Below, piece by piece: positions 44,302 to 56,199 of a stretch of 64,000 bases of DNA (its first letter is position 1; each line of letters starts with the position of its first letter). The notes below the pieces were generated by a model. That model saw only the letters and a program-made list of their open reading frames with translations. It was not told the origin of the DNA and made no database searches. This DNA comes from Nothopassalora personata (lineage: Eukaryota > Ascomycota > Dothideomycetes > Mycosphaerellales > Mycosphaerellaceae): positions 310,001-374,000 of the forward strand of contig CM066287.1 in the NCBI GenBank assembly GCA_033816765.1. The letters are read 5' to 3'. Position numbers and translations under genes: made by a program.

Positions 44302-46169
44302 GGAAGTGTTGCGGTCTGCTGGGATGGTATCGCCGCTGACTTTCGTTTAGTGCCACAGAGTATGTCCAGGATGGCCATTCTGGTTGGAGTCTGAGCATAG
44401 CCGCCCCGAACCCGCCTAAGAGGTAGGGAGCAAACTGAAGCCTTTCAGAAGAACCTGCACGCAGCTGACGCGGAAGTACCACCTGCGAAAAGCAGGCAAC
44501 TTCCGCATGTTCTCAGATGAGCCAGTCCCACGCTTCTGGGTAGGTAAAGAATTGGGCATAACAACCTATTACCCCAAAGGAAACGCCCAGGTGAGGTTGA
44601 GACCTAGCCTATAATCTCATCGACCCCGTTTCGCTTTAAGAGCGTCGCCGGCCACTTGCCAATCCAACGTTCTGTGGTGGCTCCGTGCTGCGCACTGCTG
44701 GGCTCAACATTACCAGATGTTACCATCTCGGATTTCTTTCCAACATCGGAGAGCTTCTGGGCCGTCTTCAGTGCCAGCGCGTCTCATGGATCCGACTTCT
44801 ACCTGGGCCTACTTTCCGGTGCCTTTTTCATGAGCCGGAGATTTGGCGCGCCATTATCGACACCCGATGCGCTGCTTGATGCCGTCTGCTATGCCTCATG
44901 TCCGCAAAGCGAGGATTACTGTGTCCTGGAGAGAAGCGTATGGGCCGGGCCATAGTACCGCACATAGCAGTGAGTCAGGCCTGTACTGGCACCTCGTCGG
45001 TATGGTCAAGTGGGCTGGGGGCCAGAACTCGAATGCCGAATCAATCGACTCTGACCCATCTCTGGTCAAAGAGAGTGATTGCAGCTCACAGAGCTCTCGA
45101 GCTCGATGCCGTCACTGTCGGTCTGTCGTTGATGTCTGATGTTCAGCAGCTGCATTCCAGGATCAACCTTGATCTTTCAAAGCTCCGTGCTTGTCCCGCA
45201 CACTCGACTGTCGGTCTAGAACAAGCCTCAAGCATGCGTGTTGGGCGGCATGGAAAGCCTTTGTCTCGGTGGCGAGCATTGGTGCATACCGTCTGCAGGT
45301 CGTCACGACGGCTTGGCTGTCGCAGTGCTTCCGATATGACTAGTCAACAATGGGAGAGGCGGGGCAATTACAACCCGTCTCGTCGAGCTCGTCTGTGCCC
45401 CACCCCCGAAACTCCCTCAGTGCACCACCCTGTGCCCCACTCTGAAGCTGAAGCTCTGGAGCTGGAACTCTCGCCCCACACGGAATCCGGAACACCACAT
45501 CCACCACCATCTCCGCGCGTCCTGACCAGATACCATGCGACTGCGAAACTTTTCGGATCATGACGATTCCAGAGCGCGTGTCAATCGGACTTCGAACACG
45601 TCGCCTCCGAGAAGTGTGGTCCGCTCAAAGTGGGCAAGCGTAAGGCAGAAAATTTGTCCCCCGAAGCACCCTTTGGCGACGACGAGGTCTGTTCCTGGAG
45701 GGATTTCACCGCGGAAAGTCGACGAGCGCAACTCTCGGCCTGCAGAGGCATCGACTCTGCAGCATCTGGAGCTTTGCATAGCTCCTCGATCAACTGTACG
45801 AGTATCCAGTTGCTCTGGAGAGTTGATGCCTGAGATCGCTTACTGTGAGCCGAAATGCGGAGGTACTTGCCGTAGTGTATCGATGATTGCTACGGTCCGC
45901 GTATAGTAGCTGCAGGTCCGAGCCCAAGGTATACCTGTCGCGGCTGAGTCAAGACATGATGTGCGAAATGGCTCGAGAGGCGTCACTGCACGGCTCGAAG
46001 ATGTCCGTCGCCGGGCTGGTCTGGGCGATAATTGTTCGTAACGGATTTCGAAGGTAGAGATATAAGGGGATGCCCGGCCTGTGACTGCTTTTGCGTTTTG
46101 ATAACTCCAAACGAACGAACAACAAAGAACCATCAAGCAATCCCTAAAACAGTATCTTTATCCGTCAAC
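44302..46169. other. Intergenic or decayed coding DNA, nothing named
   Basis: Several frames look weakly protein-like, such as the minus-strand segment at 45340-45779 with RGEIPPGTDLVVAKGCFGGQ and HGIWSGRAEMVVDVVFRIPC, split between two frames, but I recognise no family. The last 100 bases are the promoter and leader of the thioredoxin-like gene. Confidence 0.4.
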
Positions 46170-46591
46170 ATGGCCCACAAGGAAATCAACAGCGAGCAGG
46201 AGTTCAAGAATGCCATCGCTGTCCAGGGCAAATATGTCTTGATCGTCGCACACGAGAACGGTATCCCTGCCGATGCTGAGAAGTATGCTTGTACATCGAA
46301 ATTATCTTAAGCTTGCAAGACCAGTGTCGTAACCGTCTTTTCGTGCAGGTACGCCGAGCTGGGCGCCGGCAAGGTCGACTCGTACCAGGTTGACCTTAAG
46401 AAGAACCCACACGTTAAGGTGAGTCTTGAGAGCTACTGGCTTTATCTATGGCGTGTCTGATCACTTCGCAGGAAATCTTCAACTCGAAGGAATACCCAAG
46501 CATCGTTGTCTTCAAGGATGGCAAGGAGGTCAAGAAGATTGACGGCCCCAAGCAGGAGGACGTTCATGCCCTTGGCGCCTTGTTCCAGTAG
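46170..46591 (+). CDS. Thioredoxin-fold protein lacking the CxxC active site
   Basis: Exons 46170-46282, 46349-46418 and 46472-46591 (introns 66 and 53 bp) give a 100-residue protein. It aligns with thioredoxin along its length: an N-terminal helix region (EINSEQEFKNAI), the central strand YVLIVAHENG, helix DAEKYAELG, the strand VDSYQVDLKKN, the cis-proline loop EYPSIVVFKDGKEV with P70, and a final helix (EDVHALGALF). The WCGPC active site is replaced by HENGIPADA and the mature protein has no cysteine at all, so it cannot be a disulfide reductase. No signal peptide. A structural or chaperone-like role is inference. The splices are well supported by frame and family order. Confidence 0.85.
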
Positions 46592-48814
46592 ACGATCGTC
46601 GTGGGCAGCGAACGGCAGGTCCGTTGAGATATAACACTCATCAAGCGAGGCAGATTTGAAGAGTCCGTATTGCGGTAACGTCTCCAGATCCTCGATATCT
46701 TCTCTTCAACGATCGCTCTGCTCAGGAAACAACTGCCTACCCCAACGAACCAGAACCATCTCAGTGGCTGTGGCACGAACCCCTTTCAGCACACATGAGT
46801 CACAAGACCCTTGCTAGTCGTCGTGGTCGCAACGTTGGCATAAATGTCCGTCTTGATATACTTCCCACCATCGGACGACACACCGCATCGCCTCCGTTTC
46901 AAACCTTCCTGGTTGCAACTCCCTCTGACTAATATGTTGTGCTTCTCATGGTACTGAGCGCGGCCCACGGAATGCATAGCCATCGTTCAGCGTCGTCCGT
47001 GATTTCGAACGTGAAAGACCAATTGCTTCCAACAGCGATTGCACCCCAACTACGCCGATCTGGAGCTGGTTCACGCCAGTGGAAGTGTACTTGCCGCGTT
47101 TTCGGGCTTGCTGCGAAGGATGAAGAGTTAGTTCACTTTGCCAGATTCACACGCTACTCGTCCACAGCAGAGCCTAACGCCCGTGCGCTTGACGCCTCCA
47201 GTGGTGAGTAGTGGAAGCCGCATCACACTCCCTGGCATTGAGTGTAGCTGACAGTGAAGGTCGATAGAGCCTTGTGGAAGATGGATGCGGCGGGATTGCC
47301 GCTGCAGGAGACGGTGCTGCCACTGGGCAAGGCTGCCGCGAACGCCAAGGTCGGGAGACGCATAATGTTCGTCGAGGGTTTTCAGTATGCGACGGGGTGG
47401 ACCAGGCAAGGAGATTTCGTATAGGCGAGGGTTGGTGCCCAGCGTAAGCGGGTGCTCTGGGCAATGAAATTATTCTTATGAGTCTGTGGTGACCGCGTCG
47501 AAGCGTCGGGAGATAGCAAGATGCCGCAAAGGGGCAGTGCAAGACGTTGCCTTGCACGCTGTGTACTCGTGAGGCCTGAGCCCTCTCTAAGCCTCTGGAG
47601 TCCGCCTACACCTCAATGAGACCTGCGAGTCCACATGTTATGTCCGATGACTTCAAGGAACTCAGCAGAATATCAGCAGAGACTCTTGGGCTTCCAGTTG
47701 CCAAGAAGAACTTGTGCTCTGAATTTGTTGTGGTGGTGCTACAGGTGTGTCTGGCAGCGATAGCCTCGAAGAACGATGTAGTCGAAGGTGTAAGGTCTCC
47801 AGAATTACGACCAGCGACAAGGCCCAGTGGAATGAGTCTGAACCACGTTAACATCGAGACAGATAGTAGATGCCTTGAACGCTCTCGCAGTATTCAGCAG
47901 CACGGCCAAACCAGCTCCGCTCATAGCGACCAAAGCGTCGCGTCCTGCAGCAGCTGCGTTACGCAAGTCTCATGGCTGCGTGTACACGACATGCATAAGA
48001 CAGCGCGCCTCTTCGGTGGTCGTGATTCGGCGGAAGCTGAGTAAAGGTTGCGACAGCAAGCCAAGCTTTGCAACAGCCAGCCACGTTTGTGCTAGTACAT
48101 GCACGTACGGCCGTGACCGAGAGGGACACCTGAGAGACGTTATACCATAGCAGTAGCTAGAAGATAGGTGCATCTGCACAATGTGTTGAAGGTTCCTTGG
48201 GCTGGCTGGCTGGCAGTTGCTCGTACTGCATGCCTTTTCACATCAGCGGCATAGCCGGCAGACGGTGTTTTCAGGTCTAGTCGCGGTCACGCCGCGATGT
48301 GCAAGTCATGTAGAGTTTGCAATGCCGTCGCGGTATGGGGCCTTAGGTCAGTCGTGCAGATAATGGTAAATATCTGCACCCAAGTCAAGACACTACATAG
48401 CTTCGCATCGTCTTGTCTACGGTGTCCTTCATCGACTCCTTTGGGGCAGACCGACACGTTCAGAAACGAGGTACGAAGGATGAGTCCGTTGTACACACGA
48501 TCGAGCTCGACGATGGACTGTCATCGGACGACGCCTACAGTATCTCAGATCTGAAGAGCAGGCGAGTATCTGTCGTCGAGCAGGCGAATGCTGTGTACAG
48601 ACGAGCTTCGTTTGGCGCAGAGCAGAGAGATCCTTCCTACCATCAGGATGCCAAAAGCACAATACTGTCTACCGAACAAGTGAGTTTAGCCAACACATCA
48701 GGTCCCTTTGATCTGTGCTGATGAAGTTCGATGACAGCTCCACTGAACACGTTTGGCTCGAAACACAAGCGGTGCACATGTCCGGGACGATGAGGAATCA
48801 AGTCCATCACGCTC
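46592..48814. other. Intergenic or decayed coding DNA, nothing named
   Basis: A plus-strand segment at 47250-47424 reads VDRALWKMDAAGLPLQETVL then VGRRIMFVEGFQYATGWTRQ and a stop, and could be a last exon or relic. An upstream segment at 47024-47128 reads NYADLELVHASGSVLAAFSG. I cannot join or name them. The remainder holds short frames only. Confidence 0.35.
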
Positions 48815-49475
48815 GGCTCGAAGACGCCTCTCGCGTGCTTGACATCGGCCGGCATCGCGACGGACCTCATGTCCGAAGCACATCCAGGAGCAGAGTGTAT
48901 TGGTCTCGACCTCTCAGCCGTACCTCAAATCCGCCTACACAGATCTAATGTTCGCTTCTTCCAATTCGACGTCTCTTCCCAACGCCCATCAGAATAGACT
49001 GCACCGACTGGCGCTTCTCTGCCTCAAGACGACAGCCTCTTCGACTACATCTTCAGCCGCCTCTTGATCTTGAGCATGTGCAACTGGCCCTCCTCCACGC
49101 CAAGAGACTCTTCCAGGTCCTCAACCCCGGCGGCTGGGCCGAAATCCAAGACCTCGCCTGGGACTGGTTCGACTCCTCCGACAGCGTGATAAGCTCCTCG
49201 TGGCGATGGCTCGGACTGATGAACTCAGACCTCCACGCCAAAGGAATGAATACGCATTGCGGGTCCAAAGCTGCGAGGCGACGATGGAGATGAGAGATTT
49301 TGAGAAGTTCAATTGTGCGGTGGTGCCGATGATGTTGCATCATGCAATTCCGAGGGCGTCGGGAGGGGCGAGGGATGGAGGGCGGCGGGATGGAGGAGAC
49401 GAGGAGGGAGATGAGGGAGTGTTTGAGGGCGGGGAGGTGCGTGGATCAGGTGTCAAGAAGGCGACAATGAAGTGA
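48815..49475 (+). pseudogene. Relic of a LaeA/UMTA-type SAM methyltransferase
   Basis: Family segments appear in the right order but in different frames: EDASRVLDIG (motif I start) at 48820; then, one frame over, SEAHPGAECIGLDLS (motif II) and SNVRFFQFDVSS with a TAG soon after; DDSLFDYIFSRLLILSMCNWP near 49030; another shift, then AKRLFQVLNPGGWAEIQDLA and DWFDSSDS; a last shift at GSKAARR near 49270 into MEMRDFEKF. The glycine-rich SAM loop after VLDIG appears partly deleted. Intact relatives are nuclear or cytosolic methyltransferases such as LaeA that regulate secondary metabolism. At least three frame breaks and a stop make this a pseudogene. Confidence 0.7.
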
Positions 49476-49682
49476 AGTTACCCACCTCGCCCGATCACTC
49501 CCTATGGCAGTTGAGTGTATTCGCACCATGCCAAGAGGCAGATTTGATTGCTTACGTAAGCTTCGCGCGGGAGTTCACAAAGAGCCCCTTATCTGTTACT
49601 GTACATCAAGCACATCAGCCTCTTGGACGACACCGCATAGACACGGCCGTCATCCTCGATATCCAGTCTGGCCAACAAAGAA

Positions 49683-50815
49683 ATGAGTCAAATTGAGGTG
49701 AATGACTTGATTGTTGCTCTCTCAGCTTCCGTCCTCGGCCTCTCCACAAACCTCGACCTCCGCGAGGACACAGATTATGTCTTCGGCGTTCTCGGCGTAA
49801 TGGACTGTACTAGACAATTGGACAGTGTGCCCGAGCTTCTTACACCCGACGACAAAACAAGTCCCTGCTCGAGATCTATCGACGTGCTACGCGATATGCT
49901 CTAGCGGAAGTACCGGATACAATCGATGCAGTATTCGAGCACATAACACACCCCACTGTGCAGGATGCTCGGCGTATTGACTGCTTGTCTCGGGCTCCTT
50001 GCTGGCAGCAGAAATGGGATTATCACTTAGTAACACTTACATCAATATCCACCGGCAACGCCCCTCGATGCCAGTAAGCGCAGAGCACAGCCCTCTGACA
50101 GTAAACTGGCACCAAGTGATCGCAAAATTCTCTCGCTGAGAGGTGTCCGCCTCGATGGAAATTGAGCGCTGTTCCTCGACGCTGTCTTATAGACCGAGCA
50201 CAGTAGCGACTCTACGCTGGATGAAAGATGTGCAAGTCTTGTCGAGGATCACGAACTATATGACAGTCAATACCTTGTCGTTTGTGCTGCAGGGTGGTAC
50301 TAACGCCGACCGACAGCCTGTCACTGCAGAGGAATCCGCAGGTCTCGATGTTTTGATGTCGTACCTTCGGGAGGACAACTTTCCGCCGACCTTGGATATG
50401 CTTCGACCGTCCTCCTACCACGACCATGGGAAGCGGACATTCACGATTCAATTCTGATTTAGAGCAGCCTGGCTCACTGCATGCATGCACGTCCCTCCGC
50501 TTCTTCACCACTTCACGAGGCATAATAGGCATCGGACCATAAGGCTCGGAAGCAGGGGGATAACGTCGTTATCCCCTACGGCTGCAGCAAACCATACGTG
50601 CTTCGGAAAATGGGGGAGAACATTGGAAGAAAATCCTAGAAGAGGCTTCCATTCACGGAATAATGTACGGCGAAGAAGCAGTCGACGCACATGAAGCTCC
50701 AGCCAAGCCAGACGAGGTCTTCGATCTTTTACTGAAAAATTGGGGCGCTTATTCTCACTCGTTCCTGGCTCTGGGGCAATTGTCGCTGCCGCAGCACTTG
50801 GCGACTGTTTAGAAG
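49683..50815 (+). pseudogene. Relic of a HET-domain (heterokaryon incompatibility) gene, C-terminal half
   Basis: The part downstream of a HET domain is recognisable in shifted frames: DYVFGVLGVMDCTRQLDSVP then ELLTPDD at 49770-49857; a one-base shift into KSLLEIYRRATRYALAEVPD at 49860-49920; an open middle part at 50143-50457; then RFFTTSRGIIGIGP followed by TAA near 50540; a shift to DNVVIPYGCSKPYVLRKMGE; and a further shift to EASIHGIMYGEEAVDAHEAP, ending at TAG near 50812. This order (VFGLLGL...LTPDY...RRFF-T-KG-GLGP...GD-V...HGIMDGEA) is typical of HET proteins. The HET domain proper is not visible upstream. Intact genes trigger cell death on non-self fusion. Confidence 0.75.
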
Positions 50816-51477
50816 AGTGACACTTCTTCCACTAGCAGCAGACAAAAGGCACAACAAGGACAGACTGGGACAAGGCATCAACAAGGAGAAACCCACGCGT
50901 GCTCTTAATCCCAACAACTCCAACTCCATCGAGCCCGCGTACTTTATCAACAGAGCCCGCCCATCCAATCAAGCGATCACAATTGCCGCCGCCAAATGCT
51001 CTCCGTGCTCCATCGTGCAGAGCGCACCCGCCGCTTCGATACGTGTCGGAAATTATGCCGCAGCGTTGGCATATGCTAGTATTGTCCTGGTGCATGTACA
51101 GACAAATCAGTGTCGCCGTTGTTTCCATGAGGTGTAAGATGAAGAGTTTAGGAGAGCTGGGAAGGGGCGTACGGGTTTGTTGGTAGCGGATTATAAGTTA
51201 GTTAGGTACGAGCATATGCCCACCTTCCCCCACCTCCGCTTTTCGCGGGGAGTACAGTACAACACGTCGTTGATGGAGTTTCCCGCATTTCGGGTACAGT
51301 ACACTTGTTCATCGTGAGTGAGTGAGTGAGTGAACCAACGCGATTATGAGATGTGTCTCTTTTTTTTCCCACTCAGTATCTACCCCTCAAGCCTTCCTCG
51401 GCGCGGCGCTTGAGCCAGCAGCCAGGCCCAAGAGGTTGATGTCCTGCTGGTCCACGCCACGCCAACCAAAAAATCCA
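50816..51477. other. Intergenic, nothing recognised
   Basis: A (GTGA)n simple sequence lies near 51315-51334 and a run of T at 51360-51367. The open frames here are short and overlap each other. Confidence 0.5.
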
Positions 51478-53412
51478 TTACCCAAACGCCATACCATCCC
51501 CACCAACAACACACCTCGGCCTAAACATTTCCCTCTCCCCCTCCTCCGGCGTCTCGAACGCAAACCTCCCATGACTAAAATGCCCCACTCCCATCACCGG
51601 CCAAATCGGAATCGCACAGATTTCCCCAAGACTACAGCCAGGATTGCAGTCGACCCATTGCTCGGACCAGCCGAGCCAGGCGGAGAGTTGTTCGATTTTG
51701 TGGTGGTGATATGTTGCTGTGTGGAAGATTTCCGCTTGGAGAGAGGAATGGAGGGATGTGAAGTTGTTGAAGCGCTCCAGCCAGAGGATTTCGACGGAGA
51801 GGACGAGGGGGAGGACACAATGGCAGATTGCGGTGAGGACGGTGGTGATGGAGGTTGAGATGATGGTCTCGCTGGGGAAGAGGGGGAGGGAGGATGGTGC
51901 ATCGTGTTGGGAGATGCAGCGTTGGAGGGCTGCTTTAGAGGTGGGTGCGTTCATCGAGAACGAGGACTGGAGCGTTTCCTTTGAGTATTGAGGATACTCG
52001 TAGTATGGCATCATCAGTTGATGTGCTGCGCCGCGGAGGTTGCTGAGCCATTGACGGACTAATGTGCTGTTGCTCAAGTCTAGACTTTGGGCAAGGAGAT
52101 TCTCCAGCTCGTGCAGGGCTGATGCGTACTCAGTGACGATCGTCTCAGCAGCGAGAACCCAGTCGATACCACTGCAGTTGCTTCCATGATCGTGCAGGGT
52201 CGCTCTCATGCGCTGCTCAAGCGCAGAGCGCATGTATAGACCATCCGCTTCACTGACATTCGAGGCTCGCTGGTACCGTCGTCTCCGGGCAAGCCGCTGC
52301 AAGGCTTTTTTGCGGTCGGCTTCATCCCCGGGAGCATGCCACTGGCCATCGCCCGACAGGTTGAACGCTTGCTTCTCCTCTCCAATGCGAGCTCGAGACT
52401 GATGTTCGAGCGCGGGATCGTAAAAGCTGAAAAGACTGCAGCTATCAATCTTCACTCGGGCTTCGCCTCTGCCAGGCTTCCCGCCGACGAAGCCGTACGT
52501 ATTTGCGGCAGCATGGAACCATTCGTATGCACTCTTTGTCCTGAATGGATGATTCCATCCGGGTGGGCGTGGTGGGCGACCTCTTGGTGGAGGGCCGCCG
52601 GATCCGTCTTGCATGCTTGGTGTTCTACGGTCATTAATGCCTTCGTAGGTAGGACTGGAGACATTTAGCCAGCTGACGAGCTCGATCGAAGGCGAGCTGA
52701 AATTGCACCAGATCATCTCAAAGGCCGCATTCATTCTAACGATGCCTTCATAACCCCAGCCGGGACCTCCAAGGTCTTTCTCTTTGATGAAGTTGCACAA
52801 ACCTTCCGCACGGTCGTACTCAGCTTGCAGAGGATTGAAACGAGGGTAGTTTCCTCGGGGTGGTCCTCGCTCGGGACGGCCATGTCCCGGCTCACGGTCA
52901 TCTTTGTCAGGCGGCGGAGGAGGCCGTCTCCATGGCGGACTCTCGGGTATCTTGGCAGAGTTGTTGTAAATAACTAACATCTGGCTGTCCATGCTGCCAT
53001 CACTCATCAAGGCAGCAGATGTCCCGTCGAAGTAGAGGCATCTCACTTCTCGGATCGTGCGGAAGGTCAGCAGGTGGCTGTCGGGCAGACCACCCAGGAT
53101 GGAATATGCCATGGCGGAGTCGAAGGCGAACCATTCTGGACTATCCGGGAAGGAGGCATTCTGATGTGCATGGTAGAGCTTTGTGTTGATTGGCACGGTG
53201 CACGGTGCAATGGTGTGACCGTTTGGGAAGAATGTATTTGGCCATTGCTGTAGCAATGCGAAGGTGCTGTGGAAGACGAGAGGTGCTGGGGAGGAATAGT
53301 TCAGGTGGTGGTTCCTTTCATTGCTGCGAAGGATCTGCTGATCACGATCTGCTCGTGTTGCAGCGCACAGTATGACGAACGGAAGCACGTCCGGGAGGGT
53401 GAAAGTCTTCAT
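51478..53412 (-). CDS. Secreted or membrane glycoprotein of an unnamed ascomycete family
   Basis: A single exon of 644 residues from the Met at 53412, which gives a signal peptide (MKTFTLPDVLPFVILCAATRA); 22 more codons are open upstream. The N-terminal part has FFPNGHTIAPCTVPINTKLY, PEWFAFDSAMAYSI and VRCLYFDGTSAALMSDGSMD, which I know from a widespread but uncharacterised fungal family. A Pro/Arg/Asp-rich insert and a second one (GGPPPRGRPPRPPGWNHPF) interrupt the middle. There are about ten N-glycosylation sequons. A hydrophobic segment near residue 540 (TVLTAICHCVLPLVLSVEIL) may anchor it. Function is unknown. Its start codon lies only about 150 bp from the RIP-mutated repeat block. Confidence 0.8.
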   Translation of the reverse strand: MKTFTLPDVLPFVILCAATRADRDQQILRSNERNHHLNYSSPAPLVFHSTFALLQQWPNTFFPNGHTIAPCTVPINTKLYHAHQNASFPDSPEWFAFDSAMAYSILGGLPDSHLLTFRTIREVRCLYFDGTSAALMSDGSMDSQMLVIYNNSAKIPESPPWRRPPPPPDKDDREPGHGRPERGPPRGNYPRFNPLQAEYDRAEGLCNFIKEKDLGGPGWGYEGIVRMNAAFEMIWCNFSSPSIELVSWLNVSSPTYEGINDRRTPSMQDGSGGPPPRGRPPRPPGWNHPFRTKSAYEWFHAAANTYGFVGGKPGRGEARVKIDSCSLFSFYDPALEHQSRARIGEEKQAFNLSGDGQWHAPGDEADRKKALQRLARRRRYQRASNVSEADGLYMRSALEQRMRATLHDHGSNCSGIDWVLAAETIVTEYASALHELENLLAQSLDLSNSTLVRQWLSNLRGAAHQLMMPYYEYPQYSKETLQSSFSMNAPTSKAALQRCISQHDAPSSLPLFPSETIISTSITTVLTAICHCVLPLVLSVEILWLERFNNFTSLHSSLQAEIFHTATYHHHKIEQLSAWLGWSEQWVDCNPGCSLGEICAIPIWPVMGVGHFSHGRFAFETPEEGEREMFRPRCVVGGDGMAFG

Positions 53413-53559
53413 TGTGGCATGATTGTGAGCGATGAGGAGGGTAGGGTGATAAGAAGACTGATAGATAACGAGGTCCATACCTCTTTCGTCTTAGCGCATC
53501 CCAAGAGCTGCATGCTGGAGGGTGGTCGTGTGATGGAATACAGAAGGGGGGCAATAACT
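53413..53559. promoter_or_regulatory. Very short 5' flank between a gene and RIP-mutated DNA
   Basis: Normal dinucleotide composition (CA and TG present) extends only about 150-200 bases upstream of the ATG before the RIP block begins. This is the whole space available for a normal-composition promoter. Confidence 0.5.
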
Positions 53560-54537
53560 ATACTAACCCCTGCTAGTGTAGATCATTCATCTAACCCAAT
53601 AGATATAGGGGTAACAGTGTCTTAACCAAGTCTATACTTAACGCTATATACATACCTACATATAGTATATACTTATTATTATAGCTAGAGGTCCCCTATT
53701 TATAACCTTCGAGGAGGGCTAGATATAGGCTCTTTATAAGGACGCCTACTAGTTACTTTAGCGTATTGCTAAAAAGCTAAACTATAAAGGTAGTTATCTC
53801 TTAGGTTATTATTAGGGATGTAAGGGGATACCGTAATATATAGTACGCCTAGGATCTTCTAATTGTAGATAAACTAAAGCTTGCCTTCTTCTATAGACGC
53901 TATACGCGTCTCCTAGTATACGTATGCGCGTTACGTACGGCTTGCTAAGCCGGGTATAGCCGTATATTATATATAAGGATTAGCTATAGGCTACCCTTAT
54001 AACTACCTCCCCTTCTAGGACGAGCTACTCTTAGCTCGTAGCCTTAGGAGGTTTTCTATATAGTTAATCTATATACTTCTCGTAGGTTCTATTACTATAC
54101 GACCCGCCTACGTATCTCGTACGTGTCGTTATCGGGGTGTAGGTAGTTAAAGTTATAGTTACCCGGTTAACTAACTCGAGGGTTTAAGAAGTATATCCTC
54201 TTCTCCCTTTTCCTTCTTCTTACTCGTACTACCTTCTCGTAGCGTACCGCACTAGTAATACTAGCGACTTGCTAGCTCCTCGCTAGCTCCTATCTAGCGA
54301 CTCGCTAGTACTACTATAGCTTCGAAAGAAGCTATCTAAGATTAACTACGCTAGGAGGCCCTTATAGGGGGCCTATTAGCACTACTAATACTATTACTAG
54401 CACTACTATAGATATCTAGCGCGCTTAGCGCACTAGATACGCTAGCGAAGCGTAAGTTTAGCGTACTAGGGCCGTAGACCCCTAAGTTATTACTAGCTAA
54501 GCGTCTAGGTATAGATATTAAGATATACCTAGGCTAC

Positions 54538-54699
54538 TGTTACGGGTGAACGACGTATACACTAAAGTTCTATAAAGTTTGTAATAAGTTCGATATAGAA
54601 GAAAGGGGAAGTTACACGCTGTCCGAAGAAAAGGTGTCGGAAAGCAATCCGAACGCATAGGCGTAGCCTATGCTAAGAAATAGGGGCCCGCCCCTTACA
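54538..54699. repeat. LTR, left copy (3' LTR of the minus-strand element), 162 bp
   Basis: Starts TGTTACGGGTGAACG and ends GCCCCTTACA. It is 158/162 identical to the right copy; the four differences are all C/T at CpA or G/A at TpG. It still contains many CA and TG dinucleotides. Confidence 0.95.
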
Positions 54700-56199
54700 C
54701 TACCCCCCCCCCCCTTCCTCCTCCGCCGCCCCTAGTTATAGCTCCGCCCTAGAGCCCATTGTCCTAGGTGTTTTTATTAGGCTCGCAATAGGAAGTGCCC
54801 GAGCTTCTCTTCCTTATTGTCTAGCCCCGCCGACGCCGAGACGAAGTATTATTACCTAGGTGAGTATAAGGTTTACTATTGTCTACTAAGTGATAATAGC
54901 TATTGTTATATGTAAATAATAGGAGCCTAGGACATATCTTTAGGTTCTCGTTCTCTTTTTTCTTTTCTTTCTTTTTCTTATTACTAACCGTACGCGTAAG
55001 TCGCCCCTCTCCTTCCCCCTAGCTAAGCGTCTCTAGCCTTAGGGGCATATTCGCGCATCTTATGTCTATCGCTTAGGGAGACGACATTTTCCCTACGGGT
55101 TCCGATAGATACTAATAGCATGCCGTGAATAGAAACTACTACTACATCTCCTATTAATACTATTAAGTGAGTCCGAATAAATTCCTACGGAGACCGAAAC
55201 ATTCTAACCGGAGCCTAGCATAAAATGGCCTAACGCCGCATCTACTACGTCCCCTACGCCTCCGCTAGCGTAGACTGCGTCTCCTAGTATATAAGTACCG
55301 GTCCTCGTCCTATTCTTATCGGGGTCCGCTAATTATCGTTAGGGCGTAACCGCGCGCGCCTACTAGGCCTACAATACTAATCGTAAGCATTACGAGGACA
55401 TATATGTATCTCGCGGACCCCGAAGGAAAATTATCGCTAACCGCGCGTTTTAGGCCGGAGCTCGCCTACGCCGCCTATACTAAGTGGACCCGCGCTACTA
55501 ACTAGAACCGCGCGTAAGTATCCTCCCTAGCGTCCTCCGCGACTTTTCTACCGGCTTACGGTCTTTTAGCGACGACGCTCGTACTAAGCTCCGCGCCGTC
55601 CTTAAAACCTAGAAGGCTTTAAAGCCTCTCTAGCGTGCTAGCGTACTCTCCCGGTAAGTTTCTACGGCCCCCGCCTCTTTGTACGCGCTTACCGATTCTT
55701 TTAGTACGGTCGCCGCTAAGGTTATAGGTACTGTAGCTAACGCTTAGCTTACCTTTAGGTAGACGTATGTACTACGGGCCCCGTTACAAAACTATCGCTA
55801 ACCGACCTCTTAGTCCCGGGGGCGCCCTACGCAACCTCTAGCTAGGCTAGCGCCGCGTGCGTTAGGCCTCGGCCTCTACTAACTAGCCTTCGGGCACCCT
55901 CGTCTTTTGCGCGGGCCGCGACCGAGCTATTACAGTATGTAGCTATCTCGAAAGGGATCGGGCTCCGCTACTTTTACGGCGGACGCCGCTAAAATGAAAC
56001 GCTCTTAAACATACCTATGCCTTCTTACTTCTCTCTATCTCCTAAAAAGACTCCCTAACCTAAAAGAACGCCTACCTTTTCCTAAACGCCTATATCTACG
56101 CTAAATCCCTAGTAATCCTTACCTTTTCACCTTTTCCCCCTTCTATTTATATCCTATACCTCCTTCGGTCCGTTATGCGTTATTAGGTTACTATATTTC

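Noticed and set aside
44898..45563. 221-residue plus-strand open frame
   Set aside because: No domain or family pattern; overlaps a more protein-like minus-strand segment.
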